Positions 48,416 through 61,274 of a stretch of DNA of 64,000 nt are shown here, one piece after another (position 1 is the first letter of the stretch; each line of letters starts with the position of its first letter). Both the position numbers and the translations under genes were made by a program. A model generated the notes under the pieces. The model had not been told where the DNA came from, searched no databases, and worked only from the letters and a program-made list of their open reading frames with translations. Origin of the DNA: Thamnidium elegans (Eukaryota > Mucoromycota > Mucoromycetes > Mucorales > Mucoraceae); assembly GCA_025201345.1 (NCBI GenBank), contig JAIXMG010000014.1:434001-498000 (forward strand), given 5' to 3'.

Positions 48416-50645
48416 TGAATACTCAAAAACCATTTCCCACAGCTACTTCTGATACTGGATTTCTCCAAGTATGATAACACGAGTTATATATATATATATA
48501 TATACATATATATGCGTATACTGAAATATATATATAAAAGGAACCACCATGCTTGAAAAATCAATATGAGGATGATATCGTATTTAAGAATATTTTAAAA
48601 AAATCTTTGCCTGCTTCGGTATTGGCTGAAATTGAACCTGATCTCTCTAAATTTGGTGATCGAGTAACCAAAGGTATACAATTTTTTTTCATGAAGAATT
48701 ATATACTTAACATTTTATTCAATAGATATTCTTGTTATGGGAGATAATGTAGATACACCTAACAATCATCCTCAATTGAAGCAATATGATGCTTGGTGTA
48801 GAAGAGTAGATGAAATTTCAACGGCTCAAGGTTGGAAAGAATTAAATGATGTAGCTGCTGAAGAAGGGTAAACTAAATTCTTTTTTTTGTGTACCACATG
48901 TTAATAATTTATTTTACATTCAATAGTTTGATTGCCATTGCATACGAGAGAAAATATGCTCAATATTCTCGTATTTACCAATTCGCAAAGCAATACCTTT
49001 ATATGCCTTCTTCTGCCATGTACTCTTGTCCTTTATCTATGACAGGTATATATAAAGAGCCTATTATTATATATGTATTTTTTTTTTTAAAAAACCTTTT
49101 TTATTTGTATAGATGGTGCTGCTCGAGTAATTGAATTATTAGGAACTGAAGAAATGAAAAACACTTATTATAATCGACTCACGAGGTACCTTTTTTTTGT
49201 ATTAAAAAGGATATACTTGACTCAAATAACCTTTTTTTTTAACATGATATTTACACTAGCCGAGATCCCAAAAAATTCTGGACAAGTGGTCAATGGATGA
49301 CAGAACGTCCTGGTGGTAGTGATGTTGGTCAGTCCGAAACTCAAGCCGAATTAATTGAAGGATCAACATGGTCTATTTCCGGATTCAAGTGGTTCTCTAG
49401 CGCTACTACTGCTGATTTAACCATGTTGTTGGCAAGAACCATTGACCCCGAAAACGGTACTGTTCGTACTGGTAGTAAAGGTCTTTCACTTTATGTTGCT
49501 GAAATGAGACAACCTGATGGTCAATTAAATGGTGTAAGAATTCATCGCTTAAAGAACAAGTACGGCACTAAAGGTTTACCTACCGCTGAACTGCAATTAA
49601 ATGGAATGAAAGCTAAAATGGTAAATTTATATACATTTATATATATATATATATATATATAGTCCACTCATAAAAAACAAAAAAAGCTTGGAAATACTGG
49701 TCGTGGTGTACCTGGTATCGCTTCAATTCTTAATATTACGCGTATTTATGCTTGTTTAGGTGTCGCATGTGCTCTTCGTAGATGCCTTGCTATTGCAAAA
49801 GACTTTGCGTATAAACGTCATGCATTTAATAACACATTGGATAAAACACCTCTTCATATTACGACACTCGCTGAATTAGAGCTTGTTTTCCGCGCCGGAA
49901 CACAAATTTCTTTCTATTGTGTAGAGTTGTTAGGTCGTACTGAATGTATTAGTGAAAGTAAACAAGATGCGGATATTCTTCGTTTCTTGACACCAATTGC
50001 TAAAGCTTATGTGTGTAAGATTGGCGTTAACGCTTGTAGTGAAGCTATGGAAGCTCTTGGTGGACAAGGCTATATGGAAGATGTTGGAATTGGACGTCAG
50101 CTTCGTGATGCTCAAGTGAATACTATTTGGGAAGGTACAACTAATGTGTTGTCCATGGATGTTGTTCGTGTTATGAAGGAAACAAAGGGACAATGTCTTG
50201 TAACCTTTGAAAATGTGAGTAATACTATTACTTTTTTTTTCTATTTTTTTTTATTTATTTATTTACATGTTTGTTTTATTAGATGATTAAAGAAAAAATT
50301 AATCGCTCAGTTCAAACAACTTTTAGATTATCTGAAGCTGCAAAGTCAGTTGAAATTGCATTAAATAACATTAAACTTTTTATCAAGTCAACCACTAGCA
50401 AAATCGAAATGGAGTCTAATGCTCGTCAATTGACTTTCGCGTTAGGTAAAATACTTGCTGGTGCTTTACTTATTGAACAAGCTGCTTTTGATGTTGCCAA
50501 TAAGATTGAAGGAGCTGAACAAGATATATTTGTTGCCAATCGTTGGTGTTGTGTACGTGAATTCACTCAAGAGTTAATTCCTATTGATACTAATATTGTG
50601 CTCGAAGAAGCTAAAATTGTCTTTGGATCAACTGCCAAGATTTAA
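48415..50645 (+). CDS. Acyl-CoA dehydrogenase, AidB-like
   Basis: FAD-dependent acyl-CoA dehydrogenase-fold protein. Eight exons (48415-48468, 48541-48673, 48726-48867, 48927-49045, 49113-49185, 49260-49620, 49687-50214, 50283-50645), all in phase, give 590 residues. Family landmarks include TGFLQEPPCLKNQYED near the N-terminus, the flavin-binding MTERPGGSDVGQSE, the FKWFSSAT and LKNKYGTKGLPTAEL blocks, GRGVPGIASILNITRI, and the C-terminal EALGGQGYMEDVGIGRQLRD and NTIWEGTTNVLSMDV. These match the AidB branch better than the classical beta-oxidation enzymes. In bacteria AidB is linked to alkylation stress, while the fungal relatives are mostly uncharacterised. The ATG sits directly on a T12A10 palindrome. 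This is the first intact gene after the transposon island. Confidence 0.94.
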
Positions 50646-51161
50646 ATAAAATAAAATAAACTTGCTTTATTCTAGTTAGTTGATGTTGTCCGTATATTCC
50701 TTTTTTTTTATATATATATAATTAATCGGTTTGTATATTCGTCTAATTGTTTGTTTATTTTTCAATTTTGTCTTACTATTTATTAAATATGGGAAACTGC
50801 TGTTCCGCTCAAGGTCTTCCTCCCAGGCCTTAATAAAATTCATTAAACACAAGAAATGTCAATAATTTATATAAAGTTTTACTGTACTTATAAATTTGTA
50901 CATCCTTTTGGTTTTTTTTTTTTTTTTTTCTACAATCTTTTTATCTTGACCTTCGCCCTTCTTTTTCTTTGGTCCCAGAATCAAATGAAAGAAGTAATAA
51001 CTATACAAAAAATAACAAAGAGAATGGTACGAGTACAATAATCACTTTATATTGATCTAGAGCGAGTTTTGTATGTAATATGATGCTTGAAATATGACAT
51101 ATTTCCAAAAACAGTATTACTGTCATTGTGACAGTTTTTTTTATACACACATCAAAAAAAA

Positions 51162-51192
<31 letters not shown>

Positions 51193-51207
51193 CTTCTTCA
51201 AACAACT
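50646..51207. promoter_or_regulatory. Spacer and upstream region of the Tsr4 gene
   Basis: About 560 bp. Apart from the small candidate frame at 50789 it has poly-T (50910-50928) and poly-A (51154-51179) runs, an AT repeat immediately before the Tsr4 start, and no further gene. Confidence 0.45.
50789..50833 (+). CDS. Candidate 14-residue peptide with an acylation signature, or first exon
   Basis: ATG GGA AAC TGC TGT TCC... gives MGNCCSAQGLPPRP and a stop. Met-Gly-Asn-Cys-Cys-Ser is a textbook N-myristoylation plus palmitoylation signal, as at the start of Vac8 and of some G-protein alpha subunits. It follows an AT/T-rich leader and is followed at once by TAATAAAATTC. It is far too short for a statistical call. 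It might be an isolated micropeptide, a first exon whose partner I cannot find, or chance. Confidence 0.3.
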   Translation: MGNCCSAQGLPPRP

Positions 51208-52620
51208 ATGTCTAATAAAAAGCAAACCAAGAAAGAAACGCCTGTACTTCTCGGTATTCCCGATGGAGGAATTGAGTTAGATAACGACGCTTATATTACC
51301 AAAATTGGTGGTTTACCAGTAAGCAAAAGTAGTTACTGTAAAAAGTTATTTTTTTTTATTAAGCACTCCTGTTTTTTTATTGTAGGTATGGCTCGATCCT
51401 AAAACACCACCTTCTTCTAAAGTGTGCCGGTGTGGTGTTTGTGGAGACAACATGTACTTGATCTTTCAAAGTTATGTACCATTGCCTGATTCGCCTTACC
51501 ACAGAGTACTTTATGTATGGGGTTGTAATAAACGTTCTTGTATGAGAAAGGAAGGAAGGTAAGTAAAAAAGAGAGAAATAAAAAATGTTTTGTCTAGATA
51601 ACTAAAGATTTATTTTATATACATAGTTTTTCAGTCATTCGATCTCATGTAGTTGATCAAACTTATTTAAAAGCACAACGTCAAAAGGAAGAGGAAAAGC
51701 GTAAAAAAGAAGAAAAGAAAAAGGCAGCAGTAACTGCAGCAAATAACCAGAAATTCCAATTGGGTGATTTATGGGGTAATTCAGCTGGATCGTTTGGTAA
51801 TGCAAATAATGTAAGTGGTGGCTTTGGTATGAAGCCTGCTACAACAGGGTTTGGTATGAAGCCTACTACAACAGGATTTGGTATGAAACCAGTCACCACA
51901 GGATTTGGTATGAAACCTACAACGGCATCTATTGTTGGAAAGAAGGAAGATACCCTCATTGATAAAATGAAGCAACTAAATATTGTATCTGATCCTATTA
52001 TTGACACAACTAAATTACCGCGATTTCCGGGACAATACCTTTATATTGATGAAGAAAGAACGGATAGTTATGATAATATGGGAATTGATATGAGTCGATA
52101 TAAAGAGTATTTAGATATGGAAAAGGAATTATTAATGGAAGTAGATGAAGGAGGAGAAACATGGCAAGGAGAAACATATGAAAAGCAACATTTGCCTAGA
52201 GGTGTTGATAAACAGTTTAAAAAGTTTACAGAAAGAGTCGAATGTTTACCTTCTCAATGTGTTCGATATGGGTTTCTTAGTCAACCCTTGTTTTATTCTT
52301 CTTTAAGTCAACAACAACAACAATTAATTTCTAGTAATTGTAAACATTGTAATGGTCCTCGCGTATTTGAATTTCAATTAATGCCTAATATTTTATCCAT
52401 TTTACCTACAACTGAATATGCTACAAAAGAACAAAATGTTGTGAATTTAAGTGGAAAAACAAAGAATATTGATACAAAGGCAGTTTTAAATAGTTGGAAT
52501 GTAGGTATGGAATTTGGCACTATACTAGTTTTTGTATGTCAAAAGGACTGTCATCCTGGAAGTTTAGAAGATATCACTTATGTAGAAGAAGCTATTGTAG
52601 TTCAATATGAAACAGATTAA
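51208..52620 (+). CDS. TSR4: Tsr4 / PDCD2-family ribosome-biogenesis chaperone
   Basis: Dedicated chaperone for ribosomal protein uS5 (Rps2) in yeast. Exons 51208-51318, 51386-51558 and 51627-52620 give 425 residues. The N-terminal part has ITKIGGLPVWLDP (restored across the first intron) and a zinc-binding cysteine cluster (VCRCGVCGDNMYLIFQ, then CNKRSC). A Lys/Glu-rich linker leads to four tandem GFGMKP repeats (about 51823-51917). The C-terminal PDCD2 domain has YGFLSQPLFYS, a second CKHC pair and MEFGTILVFVCQKDC. The gene converges with the LEA-like gene; stops are only 70 bp apart. Confidence 0.94.
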
Positions 52621-52689
52621 AATGAATAAAAAGGAAAATATATTTATTTATTTATTGTGTATTTACAAAAAAAGTTTTGATTGGTTAAT

Positions 52690-53337
52690 TTAGAACTTGT
52701 TCTTAATTTCTTTTGAAGCTTTTTCTCTAGTCTCATCAACGTAGTTTGCAGCTTTTTTAGCGCCTAATTTGGCTTCATCCTTAAGTTCATCAGCAGAATG
52801 TTCAGCTTTCTTAGCACCTAAACCTACGGCTTCTTTGGTTTTTTCAACTATATTTTCAACTGTCTTGACACCTTCCTTTACAGATTCAATAATAGTCTTT
52901 TCAGAGGGAACCTTATGTTTAACGTTTTCGGCACCTTCCTTTAATTCTTGTGTTTTTTGAGAAGCTCCTTTCTTTAATTCTTGTGATTTTTTAGAAGCAG
53001 TTTCGGCAACATTTTCTGCTTCGTCCATAACGTGACTAACCTTACTACCAAAATCCTTATTGACTGAAGCGACGTGTTGAGTTACATCTTCTTTTAATTC
53101 TTCGGTCTTGTGTGTAGCAGCATGGGTAACCTTTTCAGCTTCATCAATAGCATTGCCAAGCTTCTTACCGACTCCCTTGTTAATATCTTCTACGACGTGT
53201 TTAGCCTTACCTACGACAGTTTCACGGTAAATAACAGATGAAAGGTGAAGAGAGGCTGCGGGGACATAGATAGACTTGGAAACAGCAGTGGAACGACCAA
53301 TAGCGGCGAAGAGAGTAGACTTGGTTAAGAAGGACAT
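52690..53337 (-). CDS. LEA-like amphipathic stress protein, probably mitochondrial
   Basis: 215 residues, single exon. Residues 1-33 are rich in Ser/Ala with Lys/Arg and no acids (MSFLTKSTLFAAIGRSTAVS), as expected for a mitochondrial presequence. The remainder is low-complexity Lys/Glu/Ala/Val sequence in repeated amphipathic units (KSQELKKGASQKTQELKEGA; KLGAKKAANYVDETREKA), like group 3 late-embryogenesis-abundant proteins, which protect membranes or proteins on drying or cold. Function is inferred from composition. It converges tail to tail with TSR4. Confidence 0.85.
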   Translation of the reverse strand: MSFLTKSTLFAAIGRSTAVSKSIYVPAASLHLSSVIYRETVVGKAKHVVEDINKGVGKKLGNAIDEAEKVTHAATHKTEELKEDVTQHVASVNKDFGSKVSHVMDEAENVAETASKKSQELKKGASQKTQELKEGAENVKHKVPSEKTIIESVKEGVKTVENIVEKTKEAVGLGAKKAEHSADELKDEAKLGAKKAANYVDETREKASKEIKNKF

Positions 53338-53573
53338 TTTTTTTATGTGTTTAATTGTAATAATAATAAAAAAGAAAAGAAGATGAAAGAAAGTATGGTT
53401 TTACGTGTATTTATACTTTATGCAAACAAATCTCCAGTACGTCATGATGATAAAAAAAAACAAATTTTTATACTGTAAAAGCGGTAATTCAATGTCATTA
53501 TTTCTTACTCACACAATACATCACTTTTCGGTCATTTTAAACCTTTTTTTTATTTTATTTTTTTACTGTTAAG

Positions 53574-54262
53574 ATGAGCGCTCTTAATAAAGATGGACAA
53601 CATACTAGTACAAACAACCAAGCTACTTACAGAGATCTAGTTATTTTCGAAGAACGATTACGTGGAAATATGACAAGGCTTGTAAAAAGAAAAAGAAAAT
53701 ACGAAAGTAAAAAAAATAAAATAATAATACTAGTATTATTCAAGTAAACTAAAATGTATTTTAGGTTTATTGGTCAGTTTATTCATCATTTTAACATATT
53801 TCTTTTATGCTGTATTTCTTGACCCAAGCAAGGTAAGTTTTTTTTATAATTGCTGCTTTAAAAAAAAAAAATTTAGTTATTTATTTTTTAGGTTTTTATG
53901 TTCCACTTAATTAATACAGTTGCACTGTTAGCAGTTGCAGGAGGGCTTGTATTCTTTTATCGATCGGGAATGTACTCGGAAAAGATTGTATACGCACAAA
54001 AGTAAGCAATTCTTGTTATCATAATATATATATATATATATGTATATAACTCAAAAATTGTGTATAAAATAGATTTGTGCCTCATTGTAATAATGCTTTA
54101 CAAGCATTTAATTTAGAATTTAATAGAGAAGGAAAATCATCAGGTGGTTTAAGTTTTTTATCAAAAATACCCAAGCAATTTCAAGAAGGCTTTGAATCTT
54201 ATCGTAAACAGTATCATCAACGAAAGAAGGCAAGACAAGCCAAATTAAAGAAATCTTTATAA
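53574..54262 (+). CDS. SPO7: Spo7-like regulatory subunit of the Nem1-Spo7 phosphatase
   Basis: Exons 53574-53706, 53765-53832, 53892-54001 and 54073-54262 give 166 residues. The Spo7 pattern is clear: TYRDLVIFEERLRGNMTRLV then KRKRKYES. Two membrane hairpin spans follow (LLVSLFIILTYFFYAVFLD; INTVALLAVAGGLVFFYRSG), then the soluble end (YAQKFVPHCNNALQAFNLEF) with a basic tail (KKARQAKLKK). With Nem1 it dephosphorylates and activates the lipin Pah1 at the nuclear/ER membrane, making diacylglycerol and limiting nuclear envelope growth. DGAT1, which uses that diacylglycerol, lies 1.2 kb downstream. Confidence 0.92.
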
Positions 54263-54284
54263 TAAAATATATAATACCCTTTAT

Positions 54285-54569
54285 TTAAAAATCTGTTACT
54301 CTTCCTCCAAAACTCCAATCGTTATGTTTGACAGGTTCATTTTTTGGGCCATTCACTTCACCAGTTTTTGGGTTAACATCACCCGTAAATTCAGGCGTGG
54401 GCTTTTTCATGGCATCTTGATGTAAATCAGTACCATTGCTACTGGCATTACTCTCTTGCTTCTTGCGAATTAAGTCGAGCATTTCCTTTTGTTGAGCTTT
54501 ATTGCCAATAGGTATGGGTCCTGCTCTATTTAAAGAACTGTATGTACGACGTGTGATTTGTCTAAGCAT
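54285..54569 (-). CDS. SDHAF4: Succinate dehydrogenase assembly factor 4 (SDHAF4/Sdh8)
   Basis: 94 residues from the Met at 54569. An upstream in-frame Met would add a hydrophobic stretch, but MLRQITRRTYSSLN is a proper mitochondrial presequence. The conserved C-terminal motif GDVNPKTGEVNGPKNEPV followed by DWSFGGRVTDF is the family hallmark. It binds the flavinated SDHA subunit before it joins the complex. Its stop is 22 bp from the SPO7 stop (convergent). Confidence 0.93.
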   Translation of the reverse strand: MLRQITRRTYSSLNRAGPIPIGNKAQQKEMLDLIRKKQESNASSNGTDLHQDAMKKPTPEFTGDVNPKTGEVNGPKNEPVKHNDWSFGGRVTDF

Positions 54570-55436
54570 GATTATTAACTGTTTACAAGAGAAAAAAAAA
54601 GAGAAAAAACACACACTCAAAAATAATGCCGGGGTATTAAATTTTTATTTAATCTTTGCGCTCACACACATGTGAAAACCTATTTATCAGGCCTTGATTT
54701 AAAGTATACTAATACGTTTACCGCAAGATGTATATCACTTTCAAACGAAATCTAGTAAAAAATTAAACGATATAAAGTACCTGTATAATCAATAGATTCC
54801 GGTATAGTTACAACAACATCTACCAACTGTGTAAAATCTAATTACTCTATTCGAATCGGTATAGATTTGAGTTGCTTGACATATAAGCACCCGACATCCA
54901 GCACGATACTGTAGACGATTGCTCTAACGAGTATATTGCTAACGTATACAAACAAGAACTGTTTTTGTAGACAGTCTAATCGTTTCAACACCACCAACAG
55001 GGACCAAAATGGTGCAATTGATATTGCATTAATTAGTTTTCTTTTTCTTTTTTTTGTTGTCTTATGTTAGAAGATGACCGTACTCTGCTATCTTTCAGAC
55101 GAAGCTATAATCATTCAAACAAGTAATTTTTTAGACTTGTGCTAAAAAAAAATATTTAAACAGGTTCAATCACTTCCGGTGTCCCGACAACTTAAATTCC
55201 ATTTTTAATAAGCATTTTGATCTATTGAGTACAAAAAGATTGCCAAGGAAACCATAACCATAGCAACTGCAGAGCAAAATTGGAAAAAAAAAGATAACAT
55301 TTGAAACACATGTGATTATATACGGCGTTTCAAATAAATAAAATATTTTTATTTATAAAGGGAAGCAAGAACGAGAAAAGCTTTTTTTTTTCTCTCTTCC
55401 TTCTCTCATTTGTAATTGTAAAAAGATTAATATTAT
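54570..55436. promoter_or_regulatory. Divergent promoter between SDHAF4 and DGAT1
   Basis: About 870 bp without a gene. A CT-rich stretch (55387-55408) lies just upstream of the DGAT1 start. No distinctive motif was recognised. Confidence 0.45.
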
Positions 55437-57019
55437 ATGACAAGTATAAGAAGAAAACCTTTAAAGGTAGTAACAGATAGTGAGGATGATCAATCAGACT
55501 CAAGACAAAGAAGAGATTTACACTTGACAAGTAAAAGAGTTTCAATAATACAAGAAGAAAAGGAAGAGAAAAAGAAGCATGTATATCAAGGTTATTCACA
55601 TACATTACCTATTCATACCATCACAAAAGCATCTGTTTTATCAAAAGAAGCTCCACCAGAGAACTATAGTGGTTTTTTGAGACTTGGAAGTATGTTTATC
55701 TCTACAACAACATTTTTTTTTATACTCATATTTTATATTAGTGCTTGTCTTGGGTGCCAGTAACATTAGATTAGTGATTGAAAATTGGATGAAATATGGT
55801 CTTTTGATTGGAATCCCTCATAGTTATATACCCTATAGAGATTATGGTCTCTTCTTTTTTGCTTGGCTTTGTGTGCCACTTAGTTTAACTATCTCACTGG
55901 TAGTTGAATATGGTATGGGTAAATTAGCTATTCATGCTAAGGATGCTAAACCTGATTTCTTGAAAAAGTTGTCTATATTGGAACGTGTCGTTTCGCTTAC
56001 TCATGTATCACATCTCATCTTTTTATTGACTTTTCCTTCTTATATTGCTTATACACAAATCTATCATCCAATGGGTAAGTTTTTTTTTTTAATTAGTTAG
56101 TTTAACATAATTTAAACTTTTTATTATTATTTTAGTTGGTTCTGGCCTGCTTGTCATTTGTTTAATTACATTTTTAAAATTGACATCATTTGCTTTGGTT
56201 AATAACGAGTTAAGAGATGCATTTGTTAGTGGTAAAACCGAAGATTTTTATACACCAGATGTTGCTTATCCCAATAACGTCAACGTTAAGAACTTGTTAT
56301 ACTTTTTCTTTGCTCCTACATTATGTTATCAACCTTCTTATCCTCGTTCACCTAAATTTCGTAAAACATTTTTTATGAAACGTGTTGGAGAGTTAATTAC
56401 CTGTCTTGTGATGATGTACGTTTTAACAGAACAGTATGCCAAACCTACTTTAGCAAACTCAATTAAAGCATTGGAAGAAAAGAATTTTGTTACTATTGTT
56501 GAACGTGTCTTGAAATTATCTACTACGGCTGTAGTAATTTGGTTATTGATGTTTTATGCTTTATTTCATGCATTTTTAAATGCTTTAAGTGAAGTATTAC
56601 GATTTGGCGATAGAACTTTTTATTTGGCTTGGTGGAACTCGGGTAATTTGGCTACTTATTGGCGTCTTTGGAATAGACCCGTTTATCTTTTCTTTAAAAG
56701 ACACGTTTATATTCCTGCTGTTCAACGTGGTGTACCCCCCGCTGCTTGTCAATTAATCGTCTTTTTCGTCTCCGCTGTATTGCACGAAGTTTTGGTTGGT
56801 ATTCCAACTCACTCCATTACTGGTTTTGCCTTTTTTGGTATGCTCGGTCAAATCCCTTTAATCGCAATCACCCATCCATTAGAAAAGTGGAGAGGTAAAG
56901 GCACTGCTCTTGGTAACACTATCTTTTGGATCGTATTTTGCGTTGTTGGTCAACCTACCATTGCCTTATTGTATTATTATCAATGGACTGCCACACATAA
57001 GATAGTTACCGCTGCATAA
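55437..57019 (+). CDS. DGAT1: Diacylglycerol O-acyltransferase 1 (DGAT1, MBOAT family)
   Basis: Final step of triacylglycerol synthesis in the ER. Exons 55437-55689, 55742-56074 and 56136-57019 give 489 residues, typical length. After a polar cytosolic N-terminus come NYSGFLRLGMLVLGASNIRL (restored by the first intron), ELRDAF, then YPNNVNVKNLLYFFFAPTLC, QPSYPRSPKFRK and LFHAFLNALSEVLRFGDRTF. The catalytic His is residue 412 in VLHEVLVG. Odd point: the family motif FYxDWWN reads FYLAWWN (357-363), with Ala for Asp. DGAT1 rather than a sterol acyltransferase is favoured by overall match to SNxRLxxEN, by PTLCY and by NRPVY in the Trp-rich stretch. It may act with SPO7 upstream in lipid-droplet supply. 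Confidence 0.94.
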
Positions 57020-57489
57020 ATAAATATAAATGTGTTTTAATAAATTTACAAAGTATTTGATTTAATTGTTCCTTTGGAACTAACAGTACTATTTAGAAAA
57101 AAGCCATGCAAAGGGCCCTAGTATACATAATAGAGGCTTACTCTTATTGCTAACGAGTATTACATTATCTAAAGTTATTTGTGTGTTCCTATATGAAAAA
57201 TGTTGTTGCAAAGAGCAAAGAGCTTACTAGAAAGTACATTTTTTATTCGAACAATTAGAAATCACTATTTCTTTACTGTTTTCGAATGAGTATCAAAAAA
57301 CCGTTGATCGGCTATAAATGCGACGCTTTTTTTTTTTTTGAAAAACACAACGACACTGTTTTTTTTTATTTTGCAGCATCATTTGGGCAAAAGGTTTATA
57401 TTTTTTTTTAGAAAAAAGAGAGAGGAAGGGAGAGGGGTGGTATATATATTTACAAAAGAAGAGTTATATGTTAGAGAGAGAGAGAGAGA
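57020..57489. terminator. Convergent 3' region of DGAT1 and the HRI-type kinase
   Basis: 470 bp between two stop codons facing each other, with AATAAA-like words, T-runs and a GA repeat (57473-57490) at the kinase end. No gene is seen. Confidence 0.35.
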
Positions 57490-59538
<2,049 letters not shown>

Positions 59539-59723
59539 AATATAGAAGGAAAGAGAAACACGCAGAATATTTTTATTTATTTTTACAGATATATATTTTC
59601 TCACCCATCCTACTCGCACCCCTTTTTTTTTTCTTAAATGCACCCCAACAACTGTTTTTGTAAATCTGTATGTTTTTATTTATTTTTTTAATATTTAGTA
59701 TATATGTATATTTGTATTTTTTT

Positions 59724-61274
59724 TTATTCTTCAAGTTTAGATTCACGTTTTCGATGCATTTCATAAGTTTCGATAGGTTGAAATAAAGCAGGTTCTGGTT
59801 GTGATAATGGACTTGGTTGATTTGCTTGATGCTGTAATATATTGACATCGAATAAAGGAGTATTTAAAGTTGGAGAAGTAGGTGAATCGCTTTCGCGATA
59901 ATCGTAAGAATTACGCATCATACTAGCAGTTCTTCTAGGTATATTACTATGTTGAGTTAATTCAGATGTTGGTAAAGTATGAATTGTTCTCTTTGAAGAA
60001 GCACTCATTGATCTTCTTAGATTTTCACAAATTTGTTGCATATTTAAATGCTCTAACGAACCATCCTCTACCAGTGTTTTATTTGTTGGTTGATCATAAA
60101 GTAATTGTTCCAGCAATTCTTCAGGTGCAGGTGAAACACATACGATTGGAAATACACCTTTTAAACCAGTAGTTACGTTAAAACCAAGTGCCCAACCATC
60201 ATCAAAATTCATCGCTACACAAACAATATCTCCTACATGCAATCCTAATTCATCTCCCATTTGTGGTGGATAAGGGTGTTTTACTTGATAGAATTCTTCT
60301 AATTGTTGTTGTAATAATGGTGGTGGTTGTGGTGGTGAATTTAATAGTTCTGTTGTATTTATAGTTGGTTTATTAAATAATAATTGTTGTTGTTGAGGTG
60401 GAACAAGTACACCTTGTGAACCTAATGATTCGTAACCTAAAGCGCTTGCACTATCATTTTGATTTTCAACCTTTGTTTTCATACTAAAACCAGTATTTGT
60501 ATACGATACACCATTCTTTGATCTCCTATTTCTGCAACGGAAATAAAAGATAATTGCGCCTACAATAGAAGCAAATGCTAAACAACCAATAATAATACCA
60601 ATAATTGCACCAACAGATAATGATTTACATCCACGTAATGTACTACAACAAGAATCTTTACTATATTTATCACAATATTCACATCCATCAGATAATAACT
60701 GAAATCCACAATTATCTGGTTCGTTTGCTACACCCAAAATACAGTTTACAGTTCCATTTAAACCTGACCAATATATACACCGTGTATTCAACATTTCTAA
60801 TTGATCTTGTTGTTCGATTTGATTAGGACAAACATCAGGGTTTGATGTGATATCTCCAACACTTGAAATATATTCATAACAGGTACTTTGGCATAACGGT
60901 GGTGGATTTAAATTATTTCGATAGTTACAAGGAAGTGAATGTAAATTATCTTGGATCAAGGATGCACATAAAAAAGATAAAGAATAACGTGCATAGGGTA
61001 TCGTAGTTGTCTCGGTAGCTTTATTCATACATCCAAGCATTTGATAGTATGGACTAGCTGTCTTCATTAGATTCTTCATTCCCGCATCAAATGAATCGAT
61101 ATCGGTTACATTAGAAAGAAAAGGGTATTGGCTCTGATTGCCAACTAGACTAATGTAAAAACTTTGAAATGCTGCACAAGTTTTAGATCCTCTTAGAGAA
61201 AAGCATGGATATTCCTGAGCTAATGTTGTAGAAAATAGTAGTAATATAATAGTACAAGACTTTGTAAGCTTCAT
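59724..61274 (-). CDS. Single-pass membrane protein with Cys-rich exterior and cytoplasmic SH3 domain
   Basis: 516 residues, one exon. Signal peptide 1-19 (MKLTKSCTIILLLFSTTLA). The exterior (20-218) holds about 17 cysteines and several N-glycosylation sites. Its spacing (CMNK..., FLCASL, LPCNYRNN, LCQSTCYEY) recalls Frizzled-like cysteine-rich domains, but this is only a resemblance. The membrane span is about 219-245 (VGAIIGIIIGCLAFASIVGA) with a basic stop-transfer FRCRNRRSK. The cytoplasmic side has polyQ/polyP stretches, then an SH3 domain at about 327-381 (DELGLHVGDIVCVAMNFDDG, WALG, GVFPIVCV). A Ser/Thr-rich tail follows. The plan resembles fungal sensors with SH3 domains such as Sho1 in concept, though Sho1 has four spans. 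Ligand and partners are unknown. Confidence 0.85.
   Translation of the reverse strand: MKLTKSCTIILLLFSTTLAQEYPCFSLRGSKTCAAFQSFYISLVGNQSQYPFLSNVTDIDSFDAGMKNLMKTASPYYQMLGCMNKATETTTIPYARYSLSFLCASLIQDNLHSLPCNYRNNLNPPPLCQSTCYEYISSVGDITSNPDVCPNQIEQQDQLEMLNTRCIYWSGLNGTVNCILGVANEPDNCGFQLLSDGCEYCDKYSKDSCCSTLRGCKSLSVGAIIGIIIGCLAFASIVGAIIFYFRCRNRRSKNGVSYTNTGFSMKTKVENQNDSASALGYESLGSQGVLVPPQQQQLLFNKPTINTTELLNSPPQPPPLLQQQLEEFYQVKHPYPPQMGDELGLHVGDIVCVAMNFDDGWALGFNVTTGLKGVFPIVCVSPAPEELLEQLLYDQPTNKTLVEDGSLEHLNMQQICENLRRSMSASSKRTIHTLPTSELTQHSNIPRRTASMMRNSYDYRESDSPTSPTLNTPLFDVNILQHQANQPSPLSQPEPALFQPIETYEMHRKRESKLEE

Noticed and set aside
55330..55605. 91-residue minus frame over the DGAT1 start
   Set aside because: Antisense to a well-supported DGAT1 first exon and Leu/Phe-rich shadow in composition.
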